Shown here in pieces: positions 44,170 through 55,923 of a stretch of 64,000 nt of DNA. Source of the stretch: Sequoia sempervirens (taxonomy: Eukaryota; Streptophyta; Pinopsida; Cupressales; Cupressaceae). The position numbers were made by a program, and so were the translations under genes. Within the stretch, counting starts at the first letter, position 1. Each line of letters starts with the position of its first letter. The stretch is from contig VDFB02115009.1 of the NCBI GenBank assembly GCA_007258455.2, forward strand, positions 84,666 through 148,665, read 5' to 3'. The notes below the pieces were generated by a model. The model ran no database searches. It worked only from the letters and a program-made list of their open reading frames with translations, and was not told the origin of the DNA.

Positions 44170-46579
44170 CGTAACTACCATTCATCAATCCACTCCTTTG
44201 ATTCACACTCATTCCAAACTTGATATGTACATGAAGAACAAAAGCATGCCATATTTCATGTATGAATACTCAATGGACCTATATTAGAGCTTTGAAAAGA
44301 GTGCAGCTCATTTGATCTTATCAATGTACAAAAATCCTCATATTTTTCAATGTTAGTATCATCTATCAACCAAAAAAATATATGAACTAAAGTCTTACCT
44401 TCATTAATTGGACAAATTGTAACATTACACCACTAGACAATTGATTTATCATCTATCAATGCATTTTCTTTATACTTTAACTCTTCTTGTGCTATGGATC
44501 TTTTGATACATGCTGCTGGACCATCATTCTCCCCCTTTCCATGTCTCACTTTTCAAAAAATTTGCATATGTTGAACACCTGTAATATTATGGATCCTACT
44601 CAACCAATAGGACATCCGTGAGTTCTTGAATTGTGATGCACAATTATTTGACCATATGATATGTTGACCGAATGATATGGCCCTTCTATCCAAATCAAGG
44701 TAAAACACCTAAAATAAACCTTACATGAACTCTATAGAATGTGTGTGATCCTCAATAATATAAAAATTATACTCCCTTATAATATTTTTGTCATCCTCTA
44801 TACTATCACTGTCATGAAATAATTTTATGTGCATAAATATAACAACCTATTTAGATTTGTAATACTATGGTTACACTTCATGTTTTGGTTGTAAACTATA
44901 GTGATCTGCAAATTCAAAGACTAAAACAATGCTATCAGCTGAAAAAGTGTCCTTGCATAACTTGAATTTCAAGTCCAACCATTGAGATCTATGGTATTCC
45001 TTGCATACTCATACATTATAGTCTCTCGAAATATAGACATAAACTGATAGACTAGAATCTTTTCAAACCAAATCATAGGTCTTTTTGCATCTTTACCATC
45101 TTTAGTATTGTAGGCCATTGTTTTATACTTGTTGAATTCTACTATTTCATTTCCAACTGCATGTGTTCTTTCCATATGTTCACAAATTTGGAATACATTG
45201 CAAGCCACCACAATGTTGGCGTGTGCAATCCAAGCATAATTTCTTGTAGAATAAATGACCATTTGTTCTTTCACATAAAATTGTTGATATGAAATCTCTT
45301 GAAGATGTAGGTGGGGCATGTATGTCATAGTCTTGCAAAATATTGTCAATATGAAAATCTAAACATATACATCAATAAAAATCAAAATGGTTAGAAAAAT
45401 CTATTTTACTATACATTAACAAGTAGTGTGTATGATTTATTTTGACCTATAAATGTTTTTGCATTTCAAAAAAAAATTGACAAATTTTAACTTGAGGATA
45501 CATCTCTATAAATTTAGCAAAAAATTGTGTTTTTCATATCCAAAAATTCTTTGGATTAGATCATGGTTTTGACTACCAATTTTCTTTTTTACCACATCTC
45601 TTTGATTGTGAGATACCCTTGTGGTATTCTTCCAAGATTCTTCAATTAGGTATCTCAATGTTTCAAAAATTGGTTTATCTTTTTGTGGTATTCTACCAAA
45701 GAATTCCCACAACTCATTTTCATTTGTGTCCTCAATTCTTTGGAGCCTTCCAATGGCTCTCAAGAAAATTTTACTATTTGTTCTCAATGCTTTAATTATC
45801 TTTCTAATGAGATGATATTTTTTTATTTGATTACTTACTATTGTTGGTATAATGACACTTCATGTGACATTACTATCTCTAGTGTGTGAGGTGGTACCCA
45901 CACTCTCATATGTACTCATAAGATTCTTGACAATAGATTTGTTACTTGAAATTTCTTATGTTCTTAGCCCAATAATCTTCATAATGGACCTATACTTTAT
46001 ATTTATCATTATTTCAACAAAGATTTGACATCTTCTAGTTTCATTTATATTTTCAAAAAAAAATCTCCAAATATTATTAGCATATCTTCTACAAGTACAT
46101 TTTGGAATCTTATCATCCATCGGCTACAAAATATTCTCATCAATATCAATAAAAAACTTGAGCTTTCTACAAAAAATTCTAGGAGGTGTTCTCAAACATA
46201 AATTTTCCTCAGCACTAAGAATTTCATCAATATTTAAATGATATGTGATAGATGGCATACATTCAATTGAAGATGGAATAGATGGCATACCTTGAAGTTG
46301 AGATGGTAAAGTTGGTGTACCTCCATCTTCACATGTGAGTGATGATGTACTTTCAAGTTGATATGTGGTATATGTTGTCCCTCCATATTGACTTGTGGTA
46401 GATGATGTTTCTTCAACTATAGGATTCAAATCTCTCATTGCATGAAGTTTTTTCATTTGTTTCCTTTGTGCTTCCAATTCCATATATCTCTTACATATAG
46501 TTGATGGTTCATGTTCCTCTTGAATTGGCATGTCTTCTTCTGTCATGTTAAATATGACAAACAAATGGCAACAAGGCAT
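44170..46579 (-). pseudogene. Decayed transposase-like gene with NNC..QFK and HGKG..DG motifs
   Basis: On the minus strand one frame from 46579 reads MTEEDMPIQEEHEPSTICKR, then a Ser/Thr/Pro-rich stretch of short repeats, IPKCTCRRYANNIW, ENELWEFFGRIPQKDKPIF and NTTRVSHNQRDVVKKKIGS. A separate frame 45349-44969 has QFYVKEQMVIYSTRNYAWIA. The last part, 44890-44170, keeps one frame with FGQHIIWSNNCASQFKNSR, YWLSRIHNITGV, RHGKGENDGPAACIKRS and WNECESKEW. Asn/Asp-x-x-Cys-x-x-Gln-Phe-Lys followed by His-Gly-Lys-Gly-x-x-Asp-Gly resembles a widespread eukaryotic protein family that I believe is transposon-derived. Stops and a gap near 45.4-45.5 kb show decay. Confidence 0.5.
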
Positions 46580-46779
46580 TTACCAAAAAAATGGCAACCA
46601 AATGCAAGGACTTGCAAGTTTAACAGTAAATGAGAGGATTTATGCTCAAACATGACAAACAAAGGGAAGTAAAGGGAATTTATTGTGTGTGCAAAGGGAA
46701 TTAATGGATTTCTTGTTGGAGTAGGTATGTAAAGAAGAACATTTTATATACACATCAACAAATAATTATCAAATAATGA

Positions 46780-47610
46780 TATGCTAGGGGTAATGGGAAA
46801 GGTCCATAAAGGTGACATGTGGTCTAATCTTCACCTAGAAATATTAAAGGAATTGGTTTAGTAACTCCTCAAATGTCTTAATTGAATGATTAGGAAGTGA
46901 GAAAATGCAGTCCAAAATGGTGTCTTTCAATAACCATGGGAACAAATTTTCTAGAAAAGCATCTTCAGATAAGAAGTCACTATAAAGAGTAGTGAAAGAA
47001 AATATTTACATTTTAGGGCCACCTTTCCCATTATAATTCTCAAACCTAGGCACCTCAAATCGAACAAGGATATAGAAAAAATATGCAATGATAAGGGATT
47101 GTGTCTATAATAAGGAGTAATAAATTGAGATGAAGTAATAGTTAAGGTGGGGGTTTTACTATGTAGTTGGCCAACATTATGAATTAGTTGGTTAAGCATG
47201 GAATCAATAGTATAAATATGAGTAGTGGATATGATGTGAAATCAGATGGAGCCTAAGGGATAAGAGGTACCAAAGGATATTCCATAGAAATTAGAATACA
47301 AACCATTATGAGTAGCTACCATGGCCATGGTTGTAGTAGTCACCATGTGCATTGTACGTCCTAGCATCAACATACAAATTTGTGTGTCAATAACATTGGA
47401 ATGAGAATCTAATATGTTTTTTTATAGATGGAGGTATAAGAAAAGATAGTTTTTGGATAATGTGCATCATTCTTTTAAGAAACTCAATATATTGAGGTTT
47501 AGCAACTAACACATTACAAATAGCATCAACCATAGATATTAGTTTGAATGGGTGTTGTGGAAAGCCTAGATTGTGACTTGAAGAAAGAGATCGGGTTGTA
47601 AAAATCATAA
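46780..47610 (-). pseudogene. Ty3/gypsy gag domain fragment, minus strand
   Basis: The minus strand at 47064-46800 reads FEVPRFENYNGKGGPK, then YSDFLSEDAFLENLFPWLLK, ILDCIFSLPNHSIKTFEELL, and VKIRPHVTFMDL. This is a retrotransposon gag domain (compare the plus-strand gag at 3.5 kb). TAA and TAG codons interrupt it. The upstream minus-strand frame 47608-47387 may be the gag N-terminus. No other domain of this element is present; downstream it is replaced by the transposase-like gene. Confidence 0.6.
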
Positions 47611-49205
47611 CAGAGTTTACAAACCTCTATCTGGAAATCCTTTAATGCATAGAAATCTATTAAAAATAATTAATGGCCTTTGCACACACTATAAACATGA
47701 CAAAAAATGGCAGCAAATCCTCTTACATAGATTGACATTCGAGAAAATTAAATTGCACTCTAGAAATAAAAATTAGCAATATCTAACTATATATAACTAG
47801 TTATGACTGTGATATGGATGTAAGAAATTGATTCTTGTATACTTCTAAAGATTTAGCTGATGATATAACTAAAATATTTAATAAAGTGTGAAAGATTGGT
47901 TATGATATACAAAGGAGTGATATACCTATTGGTAGAAGAGATAGGGATAGATTCTTTGATGTGTATTTATAATATAATTTCATGGAATATCAATATATGA
48001 AAGTATCCATCATTTTCCAATATTCCAATTTTATCAATGAGTTATATAGAGTTAAATACAATAAAATATAATATACATTGAGTTTCTTTTGTCTAAATTT
48101 GTTTCATTTGAATGTGAAAATTCCCTCTCAATAAACAAGGATGAAAATTTATCTTCTAAGGAAGGGTATGTTGAGTATTATAAAGATCAAGATGATTGAT
48201 ATGATGTATTTGATTATGATTGCATTCAAGAAGAAACTAAATATGATGATTAATGTATAGTCTAAATGAGTATGATTTTCCCACTCATAATTTTGAATAC
48301 TTCACAATATATAATCCAAAATCAAAGCATTATATTAAGAAAGTATAATAAGAATTGATAAAGAAACATAAGAAAATGAAGGAAATTTTAAAGCATATGT
48401 ATAAAGACAACATACCTTAAAATCCAAGATTTGATTTGAGAAACTACCCAATTATGTGTAGTGTGTTTTTCTTCTTGCATCAAAATCCTCAAGAATTAGA
48501 GGTTTTCATGAAGTTGCTTCATTTTCAACATTCCATTTTATAAAAATATAATAGAATTACTAAAAACTATAGAAATAACCAATCTATAATATGAAATTAT
48601 AACAAAAAATCATAATTAGCATTGTAACACTACAAACATGAAATTTTGAGTTCATATAATCAAATTTCATGTAGAAAATTTGATATTTCCTCCTTGCTAA
48701 GTTGGCAAACAAAAAAAGGTGGTACAAAGGTGGTGGAGTATGTTAAAATGCATGTTCTTTCCCCAATAGCATTAAAAATCATTTTTTGCCATATAACATA
48801 CAGAAGCAAGAGAATAATAGGGCATGTGGGCTTGGATCATGGGTGTCCTACCAGTTTTAGAATTTTCCAAAACATTCTCGTGCTATAGCACGAGTGCACT
48901 TTTACATGCACATAGCATGAGTGCACTTTGGATTTCTCTAAATGATACCAAATTTCAACTTTTTCAAAACACACTCACATTTTTTTTTCATGAATTTGTT
49001 AAGGCTTTGTGAGTGTCATCATGTGTGTGTAGGGGGGTGGGTTGAACTATATATATGATACCTTTATCAAGGAGAAATGATGACATCTTGTAAGTGCTAT
49101 CCATGTCTTATTTTGTGTGTGATATGAAATTTCACCACAATTCCCTTGTTATGGCATATGTGTCATTGTACATGGCATGATCTTTTCTGTGTATTTCCAT
49201 TCAAT
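47611..49205. other. AT-rich stretch, largely unassigned
   Basis: No confident gene. On the plus strand 47840-47970 (DIQRSDIPIGRRDRDRFFDV) and 48330-48540 (KKHKKMKEILKHMYKDNIP, PRFDLRNYPIMCSVF) look like short decayed coding pieces of unknown origin. An 18-bp perfect palindrome lies at 48877-48894. Confidence 0.35.
48877..48894. repeat. Perfect 18-bp palindrome
   Basis: CTCGTGCTATAGCACGAG equals its own reverse complement. The flanking text continues GTGCACTTTTACATGCAC, also nearly palindromic, and related CACGAG/GTGC words recur on the other side of the telomere-like block near 52.1 kb. Confidence 0.85.
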
Positions 49206-51635
49206 GCAACATCCCTATACCCTCAACCCTATACATTAAACCCTCAACCCAATACCTTAAACCCTAAGCCCTACACCCTCAACCCTCATACCTATACCAT
49301 ATACCCTCAACCTTATACCTTGAACATTGTCCCTCAACACTATACTTAAACCCTAAACAATCCACTCTCAACCCTTCACCCTATACCTTATACCTTCAAT
49401 CCATATACCCTATACTTATACCCTCAACCCAATACTTAAGCCCTAATCCCTCAACCTTCAACCATATACCTTAAGCCCTAAACCCTACAACCTCAACCAT
49501 CATTCCTATACCCTATACCCTTAACCTTATACCCTAAACCCTAAATATTGTCCCTCAACACTATACTTAAACCCTAAACCATACACTCTCAACCCTTAAG
49601 CCTATGCCTTATAACCTCAACCCATATCCTCAATCCTATACCCAATATCTTAAACCCTAATCCCTACACCTGATACACTTAACCTTAGACACTCAACCCT
49701 AAAAATGATCCATCAACTCTAAAACATCAACCCTCTACCCTATACCCTATACGCTATACCCTCAACCCTATACTTAATCCCTAATCCCTCAACCCTCGAC
49801 CATACACCTTAAACCCTTTACTATGTTACACCATCAAACCTTAACCCTCAACCCTCAACCCTAATCGCTATACCTTATACACTTAACCTTAAACACTCAA
49901 CCCTAAACATTATCCCTCAATTGTAAACCCTTGAATCTCAACCCTTTACCCTATATCCTTAACCCACTACTTAAGACCTAATCCCTCAACCCTCAACCCT
50001 ATACCTTAAACCCTAAACCCTACACTCTCAACCCTTAACCCTATGCCTTATACCCTCAACCCGTACCCTAAACCCTATACCCAATGTATTAAACCCTATT
50101 CCATATACCCTATATACTTGACCTTAGACATTCAACCCTAAACATTATCCCTCAACTATAAAGCCTCAACACTATACCCTATACCTAATACTTAATCCCT
50201 TATTCCTCAACCCTCAACCCTATACATTAAAATCTAAACCCTACACCCTCAACCCTTATCCCTATACCCTATACCCTCAACCTTATACCCTAAACCTTGA
50301 GCATTATCCCTCAACACTATACTTAAACCCTGAACCATACACTCTCAACCCTTCATGCTATACCTTATACTCTCAATCCCTTAGCCCTACACCATATAAC
50401 CTCAACCCAATACTTAAGCCCTAATCCCTCAAACCTCAACCCTATACCTTAAACCCTAAACCCTACAACCTCAACCCTCATCCCTATACCATATGCACTA
50501 AACCTTGAATGTTTTCCCTCAACACTGTACTTAAACCCTAAACCATATACTCTCAACCCTTCACCCTATGCCTTATACCCTCAATATATACCCTAAACCC
50601 TATACCCAATATCTTAAACCCTAATACCTATACCCTATACACTTTACCTTAGACACTCAACCCTAAACATTATCCCTCAAATATAAACCCTCAACCCTAT
50701 ACCTTAAACCAAGCTAAACCCTACAACCTCAACCCTCATCCCTATACTCTGTACCCTCAACCTTATACCCTAAACCCTAATTTTTTTCCCTCAACACTAC
50801 ATTTAAACCCTAAACCATACACTCTCAACCCTTCACCCTATGCCATATACCCTCAATCCATACCCTAAACCCTATACCAAATATCTTAAACCATAATCCC
50901 TATACCATATACACTTAACATTAGACACTCAACCTTGAACATTATCCCTTAATTGTAAAACCTCAACCCTCAACCCAATACTTAAGTCATAATCCCTCAA
51001 CCCTCTACCCTATACCTTAAACCCTAAACCCTACAAGCTCAACCCTCATCCCTATACCCTATACCCTATAAACTTAACTTTAGACACTCAACCCTAAACA
51101 TTATCCTTCAACTATAAACCCTCAACCCTATACCCTATACACTCAACCATATACTTAAGCTATAATCCCTCAACCCTCAACCCTATACCTTAAACGATAA
51201 ACCTTACACCCCCAACCCTCATCCCTATACCCTATACCCTCAACCTTATACCCTAAACCTTGAACATTATCCCTCAACCATATACTTAAACCCTAAACCC
51301 TACACTCTCAACCCTTAGCCTTATGCATTATACCCTAAACCATATACCCAATATGCTTAACCCTAATCCATACATCCTATACACTTACATCATTCCCTCA
51401 ACCATAAACCCTCAACCCCATACTTAAACCCTAAACCCTACATTCAACATTTTACCCTAAACCCTCAACCCTATACCAAATATCATAAACCCTAATCCCT
51501 ATACCCTATACCCTAAACCCTAAACACTATCCCTCAACCCTCAACTCTATACCTTAAACCCTACACCCACACCCTCAACCTTCATTCCTATACCCTAAAG
51601 CATCAACCTAATACCCTAAACCCTATACTCTAGAT
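49206..51635. repeat. Interstitial telomere-like array, degenerate CCCTAAA heptamers
   Basis: About 2.4 kb of 7-bp units on the plus strand: CCCTAAA, CCCTATA, CCCTCAA, CCCTTAA, CCCAATA and similar. CCCTAAA is the C-strand of the plant telomere repeat TTTAGGG. Non-telomeric sequence lies on both sides, so this is internal. The landmark CCCTCAACACTATACTTAAA, or a close variant, occurs near 49331, 49552, 50308, 50516, 50788 and 51271, spacings 221, 756, 208, 272 and 483, which suggests a higher-order unit of about 210-270 bp. No open frame here is meaningful. Confidence 0.92.
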
Positions 51636-51720
51636 TTTGGTGTATAAATTTGACACAATTTTTAAAGCCACTTTGGGACCCCTCCTAATGTTGAATTATC
51701 ACTATAAGGAAATGGATGCC

Positions 51721-52040
51721 ACAATAAATACATATAAACATACATAAATTCATACATACATTCACACATACAAGCATACATTCATATAAACAAACATATG
51801 TATACATACTTTCAAGCATATAAACATACATGTATACATGCATAAAAGCATACATACAAACATATGTGCATACATACATACAGACATAAATACATACATA
51901 CATGTGTACATGCATACACACATACATACATATAATAATATATCCATACATACAAACATACATACATTCATACATACATTCAAGAACACAAACATACATA
52001 CATACATACATGCTTACATACAAACATGCATACATAAAAC
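51721..52040. repeat. CATA/TACA tetranucleotide microsatellite
   Basis: About 320 bp of imperfect ACAT/CATA repeats with occasional ATTC, ATGT and AAAC interruptions. It produces long low-complexity frames of Tyr, Val, Cys and Met on the minus strand and of Ile, His and Thr on the plus strand, which are not genes. Confidence 0.92.
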
Positions 52041-53042
52041 ACACAAAAATAAATTAAAATGAGGTATAATGCGAGCACATTATAATTTACACGTTATTCT
52101 ACAGCTTTGACATAACACAAGTGCATTATAACATGCTTACTTTATGTCAAATTTGTGACATAACACGAGCGTGTTATAATGTGCTTGCATTTTATCTAGC
52201 TTTGGGAATACCCAAGCCTTTGTCTTGGATTTTCTTAGGATTTCCAACCCAAAGGCTTAAATTTCCTTTCCAATGCCCAAAAATGTGTTTTTTGTATATT
52301 CAACAAAATTTCACATAATCTTGTTCATGCTCCCCATCAGGTTTGCATGTGTTTCAAGGTCTAGTAAAACAAGCACTTGCGAAATGTTAAGCTCTCTCTT
52401 AGCTATCTAATGATGTAATTTTTTTCACATTTTGACTATGCTAAGCATTTCATCTTTAATTTATTTTGTTGGTGTATTCGGTTTTTGTCAAAAACCAATG
52501 TTTGGTATTTTTACTTTATTTATTAACCATTCGTTGAAATTTTAAATTAATTATTTTTTATAAAGTAGACTCCATTCTACACATATTCAAAAAAAAAATT
52601 GAATTTCGATTATTTTTCAAAAAATTTAGGAGGGAGCAGTGGCAAATTTATATTTTTCAGGATCTATCCACTTTGAAAATTAGTATAATTTGATCATATT
52701 TATTAAAAAATTATCATTAAAATTGGGCATAAACTACATCCTGTTAGCTAATTTCTCATTGAAGAGATTTTAAAAATACTAAAAAAAAATAACATTTTAG
52801 GGGGCCATAATAGACATTGTGTTATGCTTTTAAGAAAAGGTAGGACCAATTTGTGTGGTCCCCATTTTTGAACCCCTTAATTTCTACCATTTTCAAAAAA
52901 ATAGTAGTTTAGAAAGTAGATTCAGAGCACTACGACCCTTGTTTTTTTTGCATCTTAAAATTTTGAGTGTAACTATCCTCAATTTCTCATCCAATATTAG
53001 TATTTCCTTATTTAAAAGAAATGGCCACTTAAGACCCCTTTT
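52041..53042. other. AT-rich noncoding stretch with CACGAG-type palindromic words
   Basis: At 52060-52190 the words AACACAAGTGCATTATAACA and GACATAACACGAG recur. ATAACACG-AG-CGTGTTAT at 52160-52177 is an inverted repeat with 8-bp arms. Nothing coding is visible up to the LINE at 53043. Confidence 0.5.
52160..52177. repeat. Inverted repeat, 8-bp arms, 2-bp loop
   Basis: ATAACACG and CGTGTTAT are exact reverse complements separated by AG. Confidence 0.8.
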
Positions 53043-54232
53043 TTGGCCCCCCATCTTTGTGCACTTACCCCTAAGTTTATAGTTAATAGGCTAAAAGATG
53101 TTCTTAATAAAATGATAGTTGAAAATCAAAAAGGATTTTTTAAAGGGAGACACATTTTGGATGTCGTTCTAACTACCCATGAAATTATTCACTCTATGGA
53201 GTCAAGTAAAAGATCAAGGATGGTTCTAATGTTGGATATTCGAAAGTTTATGATAGGGTTTCATGGCCATTTCTTCTAGTTGTTTTCTAGAAATTTTGGT
53301 TTAAAAGGAAGTTTTCCAAGTTGATTATCACTTGGGTTACTACCCCTAACTGTTATGTCTTGGTTAATGGTGTTTTTCTTGTGGTAGAGGTTTAAGACAA
53401 GGTGATCCTCTTTCCCCTTATCTCTTTATCATTGTAGCTGAAGTCCTCAAGAGAAATATCCAAAAACTATTGAATCAGAGGGTTATTAAAGGGATTAAAG
53501 TTGCTTCTTCACTTCCTCCTAAGTCTCACCAATAGTTTTTTGATGATACCATCCTATTTGGTGTTGCATCTATTATTGAAGCTTAGAATTGGAAGACTAT
53601 TTTGGAAAATTATGCTAAGGCGTCAGGTCAATTTGTAAATTATAATAAAATTTAGCTTTATTTATTTAATATTGATCAGCTAATTAAGGATAGGGTTATG
53701 AGGATTTTGGGGTATCAATCTACTACTCTTTCGGCTACCTATCATAGTCTTCCTTTAATTGCTAAGAACCCAAGCAATGCCTATTGGAATCAAATGATTA
53801 AGAGGTTTCAAACAAATTTAGGGAGTGGAAAGGAAAAATTCTAAGTCAAATAGGTAATTCATAGTTATTAAAGGCTTATTTTCAAAATATTCATGTTTAC
53901 TACCTTTCCCTACTTAAAATCCATGCCTCTACAGCTGAGAAAATTGAGCAAATCCAAAGAAAGTTTCTCTAGATAGGGACTAGATAAAATTCTAAAATTT
54001 CACATATAGGATGGGATAAAGTGTGTGTTCCTAAACAGTGCAAGGGTCTTGGGTTAAGGAAGATAAATCTTTTTAACAAGGTCCTCTCTAAAATTGGCTA
54101 GCAACTCCTTCAAGGAGACAAAGATTGGGTAAAAATTATGAAAGCTAAATATCTCAATAATGAGGATCAAATTTGCTTCCTTTATGCTATTGACCTTCCT
54201 AATGGTTCAATCATTTGAAACAATTTCTTGAG
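53043..54232 (+). pseudogene. LINE reverse transcriptase, central part
   Basis: The sequence opens with VNRLKDVLNKMIVENQKGFF, GRHILDVVLTTHEIIHSM and MVLMLDIRKF, the usual LINE RT fingers and palm start. After frameshifts it continues with GLRQGDPLSPYLFIIVAEVL at 53389-53448 and a catalytic box FFDDTILFG near 53536 (LINEs usually have F-A-D-D). KASGQFVNYNK, MRILGYQ and YWNQMIKRFQ follow. In-frame TAGs are common. It breaks off at the copia insertion. Confidence 0.8.
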
Positions 54233-55872
54233 TGTAAGGAAAGCTAGATGCGGAAACAACTCTCCTAACGCCAAAACCTCAGAGAAGAATGTAGATATAC
54301 TTTTAATTTTTCAATTACAGTTCAATAAGATGCACTATGAAGTCAATATCAGAAACAGAGTATTTGGAAATCACACAAGAACACCAGATATATGTGGGAA
54401 AACCCTTACAGGAGAAAAACCCGCCACACCAAGAGAAATCATTTTGTATTACAGTAATAAAGATTACATACAATTGTCAGACTTATCTTTCTGGTGTCTA
54501 TTTACAACAGCATTCACCATGAACAATCTTGTATAGGAACCTTCAAATTATAGTCATTACAAAATAGAAACATCTACTGATCATACAATCATCCGTCGAT
54601 TCAACCAACCAATCACAATCAGCAATCACAAAGTATATCCCTGTAGTTTCATGTCTGTCGAGCTCCCTCACAGAACCATCACAATGAACAGACTTCCAAC
54701 TGTTCAGATTCAGCTTCTCCTATTGGTCCACGAGACTCCACATAGGATGGTCAAAATGGTTAGAAGAAAAAACACTGAGTTGGCATCTCGGTGAGACACT
54801 AACAGTGTCTCACCGATGCCACATAACCTTCATATCGATATCGACAAGAGTTATCCTTTTCGCCAAGATGTTACATTGAGTTCAGAAGACTATCACTCAT
54901 CTTTCGCTAGGACGTTACTCTAAAATGCCACAAGTCACATAGACATGAGTTTTCCATTCGGTAAGAGTATCGTGCTTCGGTGAGACTTCATATTAATAAT
55001 CAAAGTCATAGCAATCTCAACATTCCTATCGGCAAGACTTACTGCTTGCCAAGAGGTTTCATCGAGCAACGTTAGGTTACACCGAAAGCATACAACTATC
55101 GCAAGACCTATCACCTTCGCCAAGACGTTATGTCGAATTCACACAAGTCATACCGAGCACCAAGTCATAGTCGGCAAGACAAAATCTTATCGCTGAGACA
55201 TCTTCTCGAGATCTTTATTGTCACCCTGAAGCTATCATCAATTGCCAAGACATATGCCCTTCGCTAAGAGAACATACCAAACTCCAAGACTTACCCCGAA
55301 GGCTCCAACATAAAACACTATCGGCGAGACATGTTACTTTTGCTAAGAGTTCTTATCGAACAAATATATGTTACACCGATGAGCACCATTCGGCAAGACT
55401 TTTCATTCTCGCTGAGACATCTCTTTGAAACCCTTTGTGTTACCCCGATAGCCATAGGCTATTGGCAAGACATCCTCCAATCGCTAAGACCTTTCTCTGA
55501 GATCCTTTGTGTTACTCTGATGACTAACACTTGAGCCTTCGTCAGTGAGACATTTCAATGTCGTTGGGACATCTTATTGAAACCATTGTGTTATCCCGAA
55601 GACTTTAATGCGTATCCTGTCGGTGAGACTTTCCTATCGATTGAATGGCCTGTCAGCCAAAGATGTCCACTTGGTAAGAGATCACAACGAACATAATATG
55701 TCACAACGAAGACTCTAGCAAGTAAGCATTTGGCGAGACTCCTCCAAGGTCACAGTGACCTATACAAGACATGATGCTACCAATCTGCTAGTCATCCAGA
55801 CATATAAAGTATCACACTGACATGGCTTCTAAATAGGTTTCAGCCTGTATTGATTGAGGCATATTTCTAACA
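54233..55872 (-). repeat. copia-3 3' LTR (left in the window)
   Basis: 1640 bp. It lacks about 50 bp present in the other LTR near 61435-61485; the junction reads CTATCGATTGAATGG, with short ATCGAT/AATTGAATGG homology that would allow a slip deletion. Inside, 55020-55640 is a degenerate array of about 65-85-bp units marked by GGCAAGAC and CGCTAAGAC words. Confidence 0.93.
55020..55640 (-). repeat. Degenerate 65-85-bp tandem repeats within the copia-3 LTR
   Basis: The word GGCAAGAC or GGCGAGAC recurs near 55031, 55101, 55173, 55245, 55324, 55391, 55456, 55543 and 55624. A second word CGC(C/T)AAGA or CGCTGAGAC follows each about 20-30 bp later, and GTTAC(C/A)CCGA usually precedes it. The same array is in the other LTR. 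In element orientation it sits in U3, where repeats often hold promoter elements. Confidence 0.75.
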
Positions 55873-55923
55873 ATCTCTAACTTCACGAAGATCATACAGG
55901 CAACTTCATAGCACAATTAAAAC

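Noticed and set aside
49206..51635. A true chromosome end.
   Set aside because: The array is degenerate and has ordinary transposon-rich sequence on both sides, so it is interstitial.
51685..52062. Cys/Tyr/Met/Val-rich and Ile/His/Thr-rich open frames.
   Set aside because: They are translations of a tetranucleotide microsatellite and have no domain.
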